Of a stretch of DNA of 64,000 nt, positions 24,107 through 33,438 are shown piece by piece. The translations under genes and the position numbers were made by a program. How positions within the stretch are numbered: position 1 is the first letter of the stretch; every line of letters begins with the position of its first letter. The notes beneath the pieces were generated by a model. The model searched no databases. It was given only the letters and a program-made list of their open reading frames with translations, and was not told the DNA's origin. The stretch covers positions 1-64,000 of the forward strand of contig CANMIP010000001.1 of the NCBI GenBank assembly GCA_947497945.1, given 5' to 3'. Origin of the DNA: an uncultured Tropicimonas sp. GTDB taxonomy: Bacteria > Pseudomonadota > Alphaproteobacteria > Rhodobacterales > Rhodobacteraceae.

Positions 24107-25590
24107 GCGCAGCACTGCTGGTCGCGGGGATGGTCATCCTCCCCGTGACCGCGGTGTTCTGGCGCGGCGGCGGGCCCGGCACGCTCGGGCCGGCCGACTG
24201 GGCCGCCCTGCGCTTCACGCTCTGGCAGGCGGCGCTCTCGGCGGCGCTGTCGACAGCGCTCGCAATCCCCGTGGCCCGTGCCCTTTCCCGGCGTCGTTTT
24301 CCGGGCCGCTCGGGGCTTGTCGCTCTGATGGGGGCGCCCTTCATCCTGCCGGTCATCGTCGCGATCCTCGGGCTGCTGGCGGTCTTTGGTGGCAATGGCC
24401 TGATCAACCGGATCGGCGCGCCGCTCGGCCTGCCGCGGCTGGATATCTACGGCTATCACGGCGTTATCCTGGCGCATGTCTTCTTCAACCTGCCGCTGGC
24501 CGTCCGGCTGATCCTGCAAGGCTGGCTGTCAATTCCGGCCGAACGCTTCCGCCTGGCCGCGTCGCTCGACGCACCGGTCTGGCGCGTGCTCGAACGGCCA
24601 ATGTTGCGCCGGGTCTGCCCCGGCGCGTTTGGCGTGATCTTCGTGATCTGCCTGGGCTCCTTCGCGGTGGCGCTCACGCTCGGCGGCGGGCCGCGGGCAA
24701 CCACGGTGGAACTGGCGATCTATCAGGCCTTCCGCTTCGATTTCGACCTTGGAAAGGCCGCGACCCTGGCCGTCTTGCAACTATGCCTCGGTCTTGGCGC
24801 CGGTGCCCTGGCTTTGCGTCTTGCCCCGAGAGAGGGCTTCGGCACCGGGCTCGACAGGCTGACCGATCGCTGGGACGGGCGGGGGCGGCTGCCTCGCGTG
24901 ATCGATGCCCTCTGGATCCTGCTCGCAGCCGCGTTCCTGCTCGCGCCGCTTGGCGCCGTCGCCCTCTCCGGCCTGCCGGGTCTGCCCGCGCTGCCCGCCG
25001 AGGTCTGGTCTGCGGCGGCCCGCTCGCTCGCCCTGGCGCTCGGCGCAACCGCCCTGACCCTCGCGCTGGCGCTGCCGCTGCTCTCGGCTCCGGGCGAGGT
25101 CGCGGCGCTGCTGGGCATCTCGGTCAGCGGCCTCGTGCTCGGCACCGGCTATTTCCTGCTGCTGCAACCTCTCATCCGGCCCGCCGAGGTGGCCCTGCCG
25201 GTGACGATGCTGGTCAATGCGCTGATGGCGCTGCCCTTCGTCATCCGCATCCTGCGTCCCGGGCTGGAAGCCGCGCGCGCCGATTACGGCCGCCTGGCCG
25301 CTGCACTCGGGCTGACCGGCTGGCGGCTCTGGCGGATCGTCTACCTGCCGCGCCTGCGCCGGCCACTCGGTTTCGCGGCCGGGCTGACGGCGGCGCTGTC
25401 GATGGGGGATCTCGGCGTGATCACGCTGTTCGCCGATGGCGACACCGCGACGCTTCCGCTACAGGTCTATCGCCTGATGGGCAGTTACCAGATGGAGGCG
25501 GCCCGCGCGGCGGCGCTGCTTCTGCTGGCGCTCAGCCTCGGGCTGTTCTGGGGATTTGACAGGGGAGGCCGCGCCAATGCTGCGATTTGA
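24082..25590 (+). CDS. thiP: Thiamine ABC transporter, permease
   Basis: A 502-aa fused permease with two similar halves and about 12 membrane helices; each half carries an EAA-like loop (FRLAASLDAPVWRVLERP near 155; ARADYGRLAAALGLTGWRLW near 405). This double-length form is typical of ThiP. The start at 24082 lies inside the end of thiB. Confidence 0.93.
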   Translation: MAQRALPIGAALLVAGMVILPVTAVFWRGGGPGTLGPADWAALRFTLWQAALSAALSTALAIPVARALSRRRFPGRSGLVALMGAPFILPVIVAILGLLAVFGGNGLINRIGAPLGLPRLDIYGYHGVILAHVFFNLPLAVRLILQGWLSIPAERFRLAASLDAPVWRVLERPMLRRVCPGAFGVIFVICLGSFAVALTLGGGPRATTVELAIYQAFRFDFDLGKAATLAVLQLCLGLGAGALALRLAPREGFGTGLDRLTDRWDGRGRLPRVIDALWILLAAAFLLAPLGAVALSGLPGLPALPAEVWSAAARSLALALGATALTLALALPLLSAPGEVAALLGISVSGLVLGTGYFLLLQPLIRPAEVALPVTMLVNALMALPFVIRILRPGLEAARADYGRLAAALGLTGWRLWRIVYLPRLRRPLGFAAGLTAALSMGDLGVITLFADGDTATLPLQVYRLMGSYQMEAARAAALLLLALSLGLFWGFDRGGRANAAI

Positions 25591-26287
25591 CGATCTGCTC
25601 GTGCGGCAAGGCGGCTTCGACCTGACCGCCAATATCACGATTCCGGCCGGCATCACCGCGTTGATCGGCCCCTCCGGCGCTGGAAAATCCACCTTGCTGA
25701 ACGTGATCGCCGGGTTCGTGCCGGCCGCGAGCGGGCGTGTTCTCTGGCACGACACGGAGATCACGACCCGTCCCCCGGCGCAGCGCCCGGTTGCAATGCT
25801 GTTTCAGGACAACAACCTCTTTGCCCACCTGTCCCTGACCGAAAACCTCGCGCTGGCCCTGACCCGGAAACGCCCGACCGCGTCGGAACGGGCACGGATG
25901 GAGGCGGCGCTGGAACGCGTCGGCCTGCCGGGGCTTGGCGCGCGCAAGCCCGCCGAGCTGTCGGGCGGCCAGCAAAGCCGGGTTGCGCTGGCTCGGGTGC
26001 TGCTGCAATCCCGCCCGCTGGTACTGCTCGACGAGCCCTTCGCCGCGCTCGGCCCGGCGCTCAAGATCGAGATGCTGGACCTGGTGGCGGAAGTGGCCGG
26101 CGAGGACGGGCTGCAGGTACTCATGGTCAGCCACGACCCGCAGGACGCCTTGCGCATCGCCACCCGATCCGCTGTCGTGTCCGATGGCTCTGTTGCCGCG
26201 CCCGAGCCGACGGCGGAGCTCCTGCGCTCGCCTCCCGCAGCCCTCGCCCGCTATCTCGGGGTCCATTCCGGTCCGGGCAAAGAGTGA
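25577..26287 (+). CDS. thiQ: Thiamine ABC transporter, ATP-binding protein
   Basis: A 236-aa ATPase with Walker A GPSGAGKST (about 32-40), Q-loop LFQDNN, signature LSGGQQSR (near 130), Walker B VLLDEPFAALGP and H-loop VSHD. The short length without a C-terminal regulatory domain is right for ThiQ. The start is the ATG after AGGGGAGG (25561-25568), inside the end of thiP by 14 bases. It powers thiamine import with ThiBP. Confidence 0.94.
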   Translation: MLRFDDLLVRQGGFDLTANITIPAGITALIGPSGAGKSTLLNVIAGFVPAASGRVLWHDTEITTRPPAQRPVAMLFQDNNLFAHLSLTENLALALTRKRPTASERARMEAALERVGLPGLGARKPAELSGGQQSRVALARVLLQSRPLVLLDEPFAALGPALKIEMLDLVAEVAGEDGLQVLMVSHDPQDALRIATRSAVVSDGSVAAPEPTAELLRSPPAALARYLGVHSGPGKE

Positions 26288-26381
26288 AGCGGAACGCCCC
26301 GGCAACGCAATACGTGCCGCGAGCGCAGAGCCGCGACGAGATCAATCTCCTCGCCGGCGCAATGCGATTGGCTCAAATGCA

Positions 26382-26409
26382 GAACGCGCGCCGGTTGGGG
26401 CGCGCGTTC
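26382..26409. terminator. GC-rich hairpin downstream of thiQ
   Basis: A perfect 11-bp inverted repeat, GAACGCGCGCC and GGCGCGCGTTC, with a 6-nt loop, 95 nt past the thiQ stop. No T run on either strand. It may terminate thiQ or protect the mRNA. Confidence 0.4.
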
Positions 26410-26460
26410 AATAGCTTCTGAAACATCGTGGATCGCCCGAAGGCCATCCGTGTCGGTGGT

Positions 26461-26494
26461 CCATCCGACAGGACCCGAAGGCAATGTCGGATGG
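26461..26494. terminator. Inverted repeat downstream of acnB
   Basis: CCATCCGACA (26461-26470) and TGTCGGATGG (26485-26494) form a perfect 10-bp stem with a 14-nt loop, 37 nt past the acnB stop on the minus strand. The convergent thiQ and acnB could share it. Confidence 0.4.
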
Positions 26495-26530
26495 GCGTCA
26501 CCCCATGTGATCCGGGGCCGTCAGGGCCGA

Positions 26531-29323
26531 TCAGAAATGCGCGGACTTTGTTCCCGCCGGGATCGCGAGAGGGGGAGCGAACTTCGTCAGGTCAATCCCT
26601 TTCACGGCAGATTTGTACTCATCCACGTTGGGCGTACGACCGAGGATCGCGGAGAGAACGACAACCGGCGTCGAGGCAAGCAGGGACTCGCCCTTCTTCT
26701 CGGTCGAGTCCTCGACGACCCGCCCCTGGAACAGGCGCGTGGACGTGGCCAGGACGGTGTCGCCCTTGGCGGCCTTTTCCTGGTTGCCCATGCAGAGGTT
26801 GCAGCCCGGGCGCTCGAGATAGAGGATATTCTCGTATTCCGTCCGCGCGGTGCTCTTCGGCATGAAATCGTCGAACTCGAAGCCCGAATATTTCTGCAGG
26901 ATCTCCCAGTCGCCCTCTTCCTTGAGCTCGTCGATGATGTTGTAGGTCGGCGCGGCAACGACAAGCGGCGCCTTGAACTCGACCTTGCCCGTCTCCTTCT
27001 CCAGGTTCTTGAGCATCTGGGCCACGATCTTCATGTCGCCCTTGTGCACCATGCAGGAGCCGACAAAGCCCAGATCCACCTTCTTGTCGCCGCCATAGAA
27101 AGAGACGGGACGGATTGTGTCGTGGGTGTAGCGCTTGGAGACATCGGCGTTGTTGACATCCGGGTCCGCGATCATCGGCTCGTCGATCACGTCCAGATCC
27201 ACCACGACCTCGGCGAAGTATTTCGCGGTCTCGTCCGGGGTCAGCGCCGGCTTCTCGCCGGAACGGATCTCGGCGATACGCTTGTCCGCCTTGTCGATCA
27301 GGCCCTGAAGGGTCTGGGCTGCGTTGTCCATGCCCTTGTCGATCATCACCTGGATGCGCGACTTGGCCAGTTCCAGCGAGCCGATCAGCGTCTCGTCTTC
27401 CGAGATACAGATCGAGGCTTTCGCCTTCATCTCGGCGGTCCAGTCGGTGAAGGTGAAGGCCTGGTCGGCGAGCAGCGTGCCGATATGGACCTCGATGACG
27501 CGGCCCTGGAAGACGTTGTCGCCGAACTGCTTGAGCATCTGGGACTGGGTGGCGTGGACCACGTCGCGGAAGTCCATGTAGTCCTTCATGCTGCCCTTGA
27601 AGGTCACCTTGACCGATTCCGGGATCGGCATGGTGGCCTCGCCCGTGGCCAGTGCAAGCGCAACGGTGCCGGAATCGGCGCCGAAGGCAACTCCCTTGGA
27701 CATGCGGGTATGGCTGTCACCGCCGATGGTGATGTCCCAGTCGTCCACGGTGATGTCATTCAGCACCTTGTGGATGACGTCGGTCATCGCATGGTAGCTG
27801 CCCTTCGGGTCCCGCGCCGTGATAAGTCCGAAATTGTTCATGAAATTCATGAGCTTCGGGATGTTCGCCTGGGCTTTCTTGTCCCAGACCGAGGCAGTGT
27901 GGCAGCCGGACTGGTAGGCGCCGTCGAGGGTCGGCGAGATCACGGTCGCGGCCATGGCCTCCAGTTCCTGCGAGGTCATCAGGCCGGTCGTGTCCTGCGA
28001 ACCAACGATATTCACCTTCACGCGGACATCGGAGCCCGCATGCAGCACCTTGCCCTCGGCCACGCCGACAGCGTTCTTGTTGAAGATCTTCTCCACGGCC
28101 GTGAGGCCCTGGCCTTCCTTGGAGATCTCCTTGTTGGGCGCAAAGACCGGGGTCGGCTCGACGCCAAGGGTCTCGGCGGCGAAATTCTGCAGCTTCTTGC
28201 CGAAGACGATCGCATAGGAGCCGCCGGCCTTCATGAACTCCACTTTCTGCGGCGTGAAGGCCGAAGAGATGTCGACAAGCTCCTCGCCGCCATCTTCGGT
28301 CCGGAGCGTCTTGTTCTTGGTGTCGATGGTCAGGACCGTCCCGGTCTCGACGGAGTATTTCTGCTCGAGCACCGGGTTTCCGTCATTGTTCAGGATCGGC
28401 TTGCCATCCGCGTCCACTTTCTTGACCCAGTTCTTGAGGTCGAGACCGATGCCGCCGGTGACACCGACCGTGGTCAGGAAGATCGGCGAAATGCCGTTGG
28501 TGCCGGCGACGATCGGGGCGATGTTCACGAAGGGAACGTAGGGGCTGGCCTGCTTGCCGGTCCAGAGCGCCACGTTGTTGACGCCCGACATCCGGGAGGA
28601 GCCGACGCCCATCGTGCCTTTCTCGGCGATCAGCATCACGCGTTTGTCGGGATGCTGCAGCTTCAGCGCCGCGATTTCCTGCTGCGCCTTCTCGGAGATC
28701 AGGCACTTGCCGTGCAGCTCACGGTCCGAACGCGAATGCGCCTGGTTGCCCGGCGACAGCAGGTCGGTGGAGATATCGCCTTCGGCGGCGATATATGTGA
28801 CGACCTTGACCTCGTCATCCACGTCGGGAAGCTTGGTGAAGAACTCTGCCTCGGCATAGCTCTCCAGAATCTCCCGGGCGATCTTGCTGCCGGCCTTGTA
28901 GGCCGCCTCAAGCCGGCCCGTATCCGCCTCGTAGAGGAAGACCTGGGTCTTCAGGACGTCAGCGGCCTGTTGGGCGGTCGAGGCATCATCGCCGAGGGCC
29001 AGGTCCAGGAGGACCTCGATCGACGGGCCGCCCTTCATGTGCGACAGCAGCTCGAAGGCGAATTCGGGCGAGATCTCCGCGACCAGCGCCTCGCCGGTGA
29101 TGACCTTCTTGAGGAACTTCGCCTTCACACCCGCAGCACTGGTGGTCCCGGGCAAGGTGTTGTAAATGAAGAACTTCAGGCAATCCGCGCGGTGCTCGCT
29201 GTCCGCATCGATGATCTCCCCGATGAGTTCCTCGACAAGCGCGCCCTCGTCGATCGGCTTGGGGTTCAGGCCTTGCGCCTTCCGGGTGCTGATCTCGTCC
29301 AGATAGTCGGTGTACAAACTCAT
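26531..29323 (-). CDS. acnB: Bifunctional aconitate hydratase 2 / 2-methylisocitrate dehydratase
   Basis: A 930-aa TCA-cycle enzyme converting citrate to isocitrate through cis-aconitate, and able to act in the methylcitrate cycle. The N-terminal HEAT-like domain and swivel domain precede the catalytic core, the AcnB order. The [4Fe-4S] ligands are Cys in FVGSCMVHKGD and the pair in GCNLCMGNQ. It is about 65 residues longer than the E. coli protein. It stands alone with a 400-nt leader that holds repeats. Confidence 0.95.
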   Translation of the reverse strand: MSLYTDYLDEISTRKAQGLNPKPIDEGALVEELIGEIIDADSEHRADCLKFFIYNTLPGTTSAAGVKAKFLKKVITGEALVAEISPEFAFELLSHMKGGPSIEVLLDLALGDDASTAQQAADVLKTQVFLYEADTGRLEAAYKAGSKIAREILESYAEAEFFTKLPDVDDEVKVVTYIAAEGDISTDLLSPGNQAHSRSDRELHGKCLISEKAQQEIAALKLQHPDKRVMLIAEKGTMGVGSSRMSGVNNVALWTGKQASPYVPFVNIAPIVAGTNGISPIFLTTVGVTGGIGLDLKNWVKKVDADGKPILNNDGNPVLEQKYSVETGTVLTIDTKNKTLRTEDGGEELVDISSAFTPQKVEFMKAGGSYAIVFGKKLQNFAAETLGVEPTPVFAPNKEISKEGQGLTAVEKIFNKNAVGVAEGKVLHAGSDVRVKVNIVGSQDTTGLMTSQELEAMAATVISPTLDGAYQSGCHTASVWDKKAQANIPKLMNFMNNFGLITARDPKGSYHAMTDVIHKVLNDITVDDWDITIGGDSHTRMSKGVAFGADSGTVALALATGEATMPIPESVKVTFKGSMKDYMDFRDVVHATQSQMLKQFGDNVFQGRVIEVHIGTLLADQAFTFTDWTAEMKAKASICISEDETLIGSLELAKSRIQVMIDKGMDNAAQTLQGLIDKADKRIAEIRSGEKPALTPDETAKYFAEVVVDLDVIDEPMIADPDVNNADVSKRYTHDTIRPVSFYGGDKKVDLGFVGSCMVHKGDMKIVAQMLKNLEKETGKVEFKAPLVVAAPTYNIIDELKEEGDWEILQKYSGFEFDDFMPKSTARTEYENILYLERPGCNLCMGNQEKAAKGDTVLATSTRLFQGRVVEDSTEKKGESLLASTPVVVLSAILGRTPNVDEYKSAVKGIDLTKFAPPLAIPAGTKSAHF

Positions 29324-29338
29324 GGTAGTCCCCTCGAT

Positions 29339-29377
29339 TCGGTATCAGATATAGCTTGAAAACTCGGTATCAGATAT
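29339..29377 (-). repeat. Two 14-bp direct repeats in acnB leader
   Basis: TCGGTATCAGATAT occurs at 29339-29352 and again at 29364-29377, a 25-bp period. Each copy holds the small palindrome TATC-A-GATA. They lie 16-54 bp before the acnB start on the minus strand, so a regulator bound here could block the promoter or leader. Confidence 0.6.
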
Positions 29378-29403
29378 CTCTGTCGATCCGGAACAAGCTT
29401 GCT

Positions 29404-29419
29404 GTATACAATGGTATAC
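29404..29419. promoter_or_regulatory. Tandem GTATAC palindromes upstream of acnB
   Basis: GTATAC at 29404-29409 and 29414-29419 with AATG between, i.e. two self-complementary hexamers on the same face of roughly one helical turn. The pattern resembles GntR-type operators; regulator unknown. Confidence 0.4.
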
Positions 29420-29729
29420 TATCCATTTGAGGATTGCAAGAGATCTGGTGGGCATGATGCCGCAGCCGCGGCATCGCGCCCCTCTGCTCAGAGCCTTCCG
29501 CGCGTCACCGGGACGCAAGGATTTCCAGACCGTCTCACGCGCCCATCGCGCATTGAAAAACGGCTTTCTTGCAAAGGGTTGAGGTCGCCTTCATCCAGGC
29601 GATGCGCAATGCCCTGATCCGGTCAGCTCGGGGCAGGCCGGTCACAGGACCAAGCGTGCGCAAGACCGTCGGCGGGGAGGGAGGGAGGAGGATACCGCCC
29701 CGCCCGACTTCCCGCCGGCCGCAAGCGAC

Positions 29730-30620
29730 TCACCGTGTGCCGATCTGGTCCATCGAGATCCGGCGTCCGAAGACCCGTTCGGCATTGCGATAGGCGATCT
29801 TCTCGGCGACATCGCGCGGCAGCTTCGACAGCCAGGTCCGGTTGGAGGCGATGATCGCGTCGTAATTGTCCCACTGGCTGTTGACCCATGTGTCCGAGCC
29901 GACCATCAGCCGGTCCTGGAAATCGAAGATGATGCGTTCCCAGGCCGGGTCGAGCCCACGGTCATCGGCATCGATATCCCACTCACGCAGCGAGGTATCG
30001 GCCAGCAGGTCCGGGAATTCCGCCATCAGCGCATGGACTTCCGGCGCCGGGGTCGACAGCCCGGCATGGGCCCAGATGATCTTCACCTCCCCGTCCAGCG
30101 ATTTCAGCCAGCGGATCGGCTCGGCATCGGAATGGACATGGAGGTAGATGTCGCGCTGGCGCGCCATTGCCACCACGGTCCGGAAGAACTTCACATCGGT
30201 GATGTCAAGCCGGTGGATGTGGAACTCGCCGATCCCTTCATGCGGGTAGCGCTCCAGCCTGTCCTCGAGATAGGCCTCCATGCCGTCGACCTTGGCCCAG
30301 TTCGAGGACCCCGCCGAGCCGTGATAGGGACGCAGCTCCGGGACAATGCGGTTCGGAGCATGCTTCCAGAGCATGATCGTGCCCTCGTCCGGGGTCGAGG
30401 AGACAAGCCCCATTGCAACACCGTTGCGGTCCATCAGCTCGATGATGCTCTCGACCGGATAGGCGTCCCAGGCCGGCTCCTTGTAGTGGATATGCGCGTC
30501 GAAGATCGGCAGCTCGGCCACCGCATCCCCGATCGGAGCGTGATCCCCGTCCGCGCCCGCGCAGGACGCCAGAAGCAATCCGCTCAGCGCGCATCCCAAT
30601 ACCACCGTCCTGTCAATCAC
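29730..30620 (-). CDS. Lipoprotein amidohydrolase (ACMSD-type TIM barrel)
   Basis: A 296-aa metal-dependent hydrolase with a lipoprotein signal (LLLASC, Cys near 20), so it is exported and membrane-anchored. The barrel starts IFDAHIHY (HxH metal site), has GEFHIHR and HVHSD in the middle, IIWAHAG and a late Asp in VGSDTWV. The start is GTG at 30620. Location outside the cytoplasm is unusual for this ring-hydrolysing family. It ends the minus-strand catabolic operon after the intradiol dioxygenase, 44 nt away. Substrate unknown. Confidence 0.82.
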   Translation of the reverse strand: MIDRTVVLGCALSGLLLASCAGADGDHAPIGDAVAELPIFDAHIHYKEPAWDAYPVESIIELMDRNGVAMGLVSSTPDEGTIMLWKHAPNRIVPELRPYHGSAGSSNWAKVDGMEAYLEDRLERYPHEGIGEFHIHRLDITDVKFFRTVVAMARQRDIYLHVHSDAEPIRWLKSLDGEVKIIWAHAGLSTPAPEVHALMAEFPDLLADTSLREWDIDADDRGLDPAWERIIFDFQDRLMVGSDTWVNSQWDNYDAIIASNRTWLSKLPRDVAEKIAYRNAERVFGRRISMDQIGTR

Positions 30621-30664
30621 GACACGTCTCCACTTCCTGTTCGCTGCAACGCAGCGTGACCGGA

Positions 30665-31534
30665 TCAGCCGGCCGGCGCAAGGATCAGGTCGAAATCGAC
30701 CCGGCTATAGGCGCCCTCGACCTTGCCCGACAGGGCGAAGCCCTCGGGGAAGCTGCCAGCCTCTTGCGGCACATAGGTCATGACGAGATCGTCGCGCACG
30801 CCGAAGACGGTGTCCTGGTCGAGATAGGGGTCGTCATCGGGGAAGACTTCGGTGACGAGCTGGCGGTGCCCCTCGGCGGAAACGATGTAATGCAGGTGCG
30901 ACGGACGCCAGGGGTGGCGGCCGGCGGCACGCAGGATCTCTCCGACCGGGCCGTCATCGGGCACGGTGTAGCTGACCGGGCGAACGGTGGTGAAGGCGTA
31001 GCGGCCATTCTCGTCGCAGGTCATCAGCCCGTGGAAGGAGTGGATGTGCTGCTCCGGGTCCTGGCTGGAATACATGCCGTTGGGGGCGGTCTGCCAGATA
31101 TCGATCGTGGCGCCGGGCAGCGGGTTGCCGGCGGTGTCGCGCACCGTGCCTTCGACCAGCAGCACTTCGCCCTCGAAATCCCGCTTCATGTCGCCGCCAA
31201 TCGGCAGCGCCGGCGGGTTGGAGACGTGGAACGGGCCGAGCACGGAGGAGGAGGTTGCCTCCGGCGTCGAATGCATCATGTCGACCAGGGAGGAGAGGCC
31301 GAGCACGTCGGAGAGCAGCACGAACTCGTTGCGTTCCGGATCGGTGATCTTGCCGGCCCATTCGAGGAATTCCAGCCCCTTGCGCCACTCGTCATGGGTG
31401 AGCTGCGTCTCGCGGGCGAAGTCGTGGATATGACGGGCCAGCGCGGTCAGCACTTCACGGGTGCGCGGGTCGGTCTCTTCGCTGAAATAGCCGGAGAAGA
31501 CCTCGGTGATGTTGTCTTTGGTGACGGTCCGCAT
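30665..31534 (-). CDS. Intradiol ring-cleavage dioxygenase (catechol/hydroxyquinol 1,2-dioxygenase type)
   Basis: A 289-aa cytosolic Fe(III) enzyme that opens catechol-type rings between the two hydroxyls. An N-terminal helical dimerisation domain (1-100) precedes the catalytic beta-sandwich. The four iron ligands are visible as Tyr in WQTAPNGMYSSQ, Tyr in SYTVPDDGP, and His-x-His in RPSHLHY. The overall pattern is nearest to hydroxyquinol-type enzymes, but no maleylacetate reductase lies nearby, so the substrate is open. Confidence 0.9.
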   Translation of the reverse strand: MRTVTKDNITEVFSGYFSEETDPRTREVLTALARHIHDFARETQLTHDEWRKGLEFLEWAGKITDPERNEFVLLSDVLGLSSLVDMMHSTPEATSSSVLGPFHVSNPPALPIGGDMKRDFEGEVLLVEGTVRDTAGNPLPGATIDIWQTAPNGMYSSQDPEQHIHSFHGLMTCDENGRYAFTTVRPVSYTVPDDGPVGEILRAAGRHPWRPSHLHYIVSAEGHRQLVTEVFPDDDPYLDQDTVFGVRDDLVMTYVPQEAGSFPEGFALSGKVEGAYSRVDFDLILAPAG

Positions 31535-31544
31535 GAGTGGGTCC

Positions 31545-32852
31545 TCAGTTTAGAATGGCAAGGCTGAGCGACGGGAAGCGGATCAGCAGGATGAGCACGA
31601 TCAGCATCACGACGGCGAAGGGGAAGGCGCCGATGAAGACATCCTTCAGCGCGATCCGGTGGTCATTGAGCGTCGCCTTGATGACGAAGCAGGAGATCCC
31701 GAGCGGCGGTGTCAGCAGCCCGATCTCCGCGCCGACGACGGTGACGATGCCGAACCAGACGAGGCTGAGCCCCATCGGCTCGATCAGCGGCAGGAAGAGC
31801 GGCACGACGATCAGGATGATCGAGGCCGTGTCCAGCAGCGTGCCGAGGAAGATCATCAGCACGACATAGAAGAACATGATCCAGAAGAAGCTGAACTGCG
31901 CGGTCTCGAGGAAATCGCCCAGAGCATTGGGCACCCCGGCCATGCCGAGCATGCGGCTGTAGATCGAGGCGGCGGTGATCAGGAACAGGATCGCGGCGGT
32001 GATATGGCCGGTCTCCAGCAGCGCCTGCCAGAACCCCTTGAGGTCCATCTTGCGGCGGACCACGGCGATCACGAGGCCGAGTAGAGAACCGGTGGCGCCG
32101 GCCTCCACGGGCGTGAGCCAGCCGGTATAGATGCCGCCGAGGACCACAACGATCAGCGTGGTGATCGGAAGGGTCTTCTCGGCGATCTCGCCCCAGGTCA
32201 TCCATTCGGTGTCCTCGAAGGACCGGCCGCCGATATAGGCCGGAGCGAATTTCCCCATGATCCAGATCCAGCCGACATAGGCCGCGGCCAGCATCAGCCC
32301 GGGCACGATCCCTGCCTGGAACATCTCGCCCACCGATTGCTCGGCGACGAAGGAATAGATGATGAGCATCGCCGAGGGCGGGATGATCATGCCCAGCACC
32401 GAGGAGCCGGCGACCACGCCCACGGCGAAGCGCGGATTGTAGTCGTAGTTGAGCATCTGCGGCACCGAGACCTTGGAGAAGACCGAGGCCGAGGCGATGG
32501 AGGAGCCGGTGACGGCGGCGAAGACAGCGTTGGCGCCGACGGTGGCCATGCCGATCCCGCCCTTCACCTTGCGGAAGCCGGAATTCATCACCTCGTAGAT
32601 ATCCGCGCCCAGCCCGGCCTTCGAGACGATCAGCCCCATGAAGGTGAAAAGCGGCACGGTGGCGAAGGTGTATTCCATCACCGAGTCGCCGACGGCGATC
32701 TTCAGCAGGTTCATCGACAGGTCGAAATTGTCCCGCATCAGCCAGATCGACACGAAGGAGACGACCCCGAGCGCGATGGGAATATAGACCCCGATATAGA
32801 CCAGGATGACGATGGCCCCGACAGATGTGAGGCCGATTTCAATGGGGCTCAC
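31545..32852 (-). CDS. dctM: TRAP transporter large permease (DctM)
   Basis: A 435-aa inner-membrane protein with about 12 helices, typical of DctM (phrases VFAAVTGSSIASASVFSKV, GMIIPPSAMLIIY, GLLTPPLGISCFV). I start at the GTG whose TGA partner ends dctQ (GTGA overlap) rather than the longer in-frame form. It takes up an organic acid with DctP and DctQ. Confidence 0.93.
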   Translation of the reverse strand: MSPIEIGLTSVGAIVILVYIGVYIPIALGVVSFVSIWLMRDNFDLSMNLLKIAVGDSVMEYTFATVPLFTFMGLIVSKAGLGADIYEVMNSGFRKVKGGIGMATVGANAVFAAVTGSSIASASVFSKVSVPQMLNYDYNPRFAVGVVAGSSVLGMIIPPSAMLIIYSFVAEQSVGEMFQAGIVPGLMLAAAYVGWIWIMGKFAPAYIGGRSFEDTEWMTWGEIAEKTLPITTLIVVVLGGIYTGWLTPVEAGATGSLLGLVIAVVRRKMDLKGFWQALLETGHITAAILFLITAASIYSRMLGMAGVPNALGDFLETAQFSFFWIMFFYVVLMIFLGTLLDTASIILIVVPLFLPLIEPMGLSLVWFGIVTVVGAEIGLLTPPLGISCFVIKATLNDHRIALKDVFIGAFPFAVVMLIVLILLIRFPSLSLAILN

Positions 32853-33412
32853 TGGCCTTCCTCCGTGGTCTTGATACCCTTGACGGTGACGATGCGCTCG
32901 GTCGGCAACAGGACCTTGAGCAGGAAGATCAGCGTGCAGAGCCCGGCACTGAGGAAGATCGTCAGCTTGATCGGCCACCAGGGCGCGGTGAACACACCGG
33001 GAATGCCGAAATAGTCGCGGGTTTCGAACATCTCGGTGAATTCCGGCCAGATGGCGATGGCAATCAGCGCCATGAAGATACCGGAGATGAAGTTGATGAT
33101 CCGCCGGATCGTCTTGCCCGCCTTCGGATGGCGCCCTTCGAGAACGGTCAGGAAACCGTCCGAGCGGGTCAGACGCCCGACCCGCACCACGTCCGGAAGC
33201 TGCAGGAAGACGATGAGGACCATCGAGAATTGCACAACCTCGACCGCGCCGAGGAAGGGCTTGTTGAAGATGCCCCGTGCGACAACGTCATAATTCACGA
33301 CGAGGACAAGCAACAGGACGACGAGTGTGCCAGCGGCATTCGCCGAGATGGCGATGCCGCTGGCCAGTTTCGACAGGCCGGTTGCAACGGTCTTGAGAGT
33401 GCCGTTTGTCAT
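32849..33412 (-). CDS. dctQ: TRAP transporter small permease (DctQ)
   Basis: A 187-aa protein with four membrane helices, the family standard (AGTLVVLLLVLVVNYDVVARGIFNKP, VVQFSMVLIVFLQLPDVVRVGRLTRSD). It connects DctP and DctM. It sits between dctP and dctM with a 4-bp overlap into dctM. Confidence 0.92.
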   Translation of the reverse strand: MTNGTLKTVATGLSKLASGIAISANAAGTLVVLLLVLVVNYDVVARGIFNKPFLGAVEVVQFSMVLIVFLQLPDVVRVGRLTRSDGFLTVLEGRHPKAGKTIRRIINFISGIFMALIAIAIWPEFTEMFETRDYFGIPGVFTAPWWPIKLTIFLSAGLCTLIFLLKVLLPTERIVTVKGIKTTEEGQ

Positions 33413-33438
33413 GCGAGTGGCTCCGACCTTGTCCTGTG

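Larger units (their letters stand above)
29324..29729. other. 406-nt non-coding leader region of acnB
   Basis: The half next to acnB is AT-rich and has repeats listed separately. The other half, towards the amidohydrolase gene, has no recognisable gene, hairpin with a T run, or promoter of note. Confidence 0.6.

Noticed and set aside
26450-29359. A 969-codon plus-strand open frame opposite acnB
   Set aside because: Antisense shadow of acnB without signal, start site or domain.
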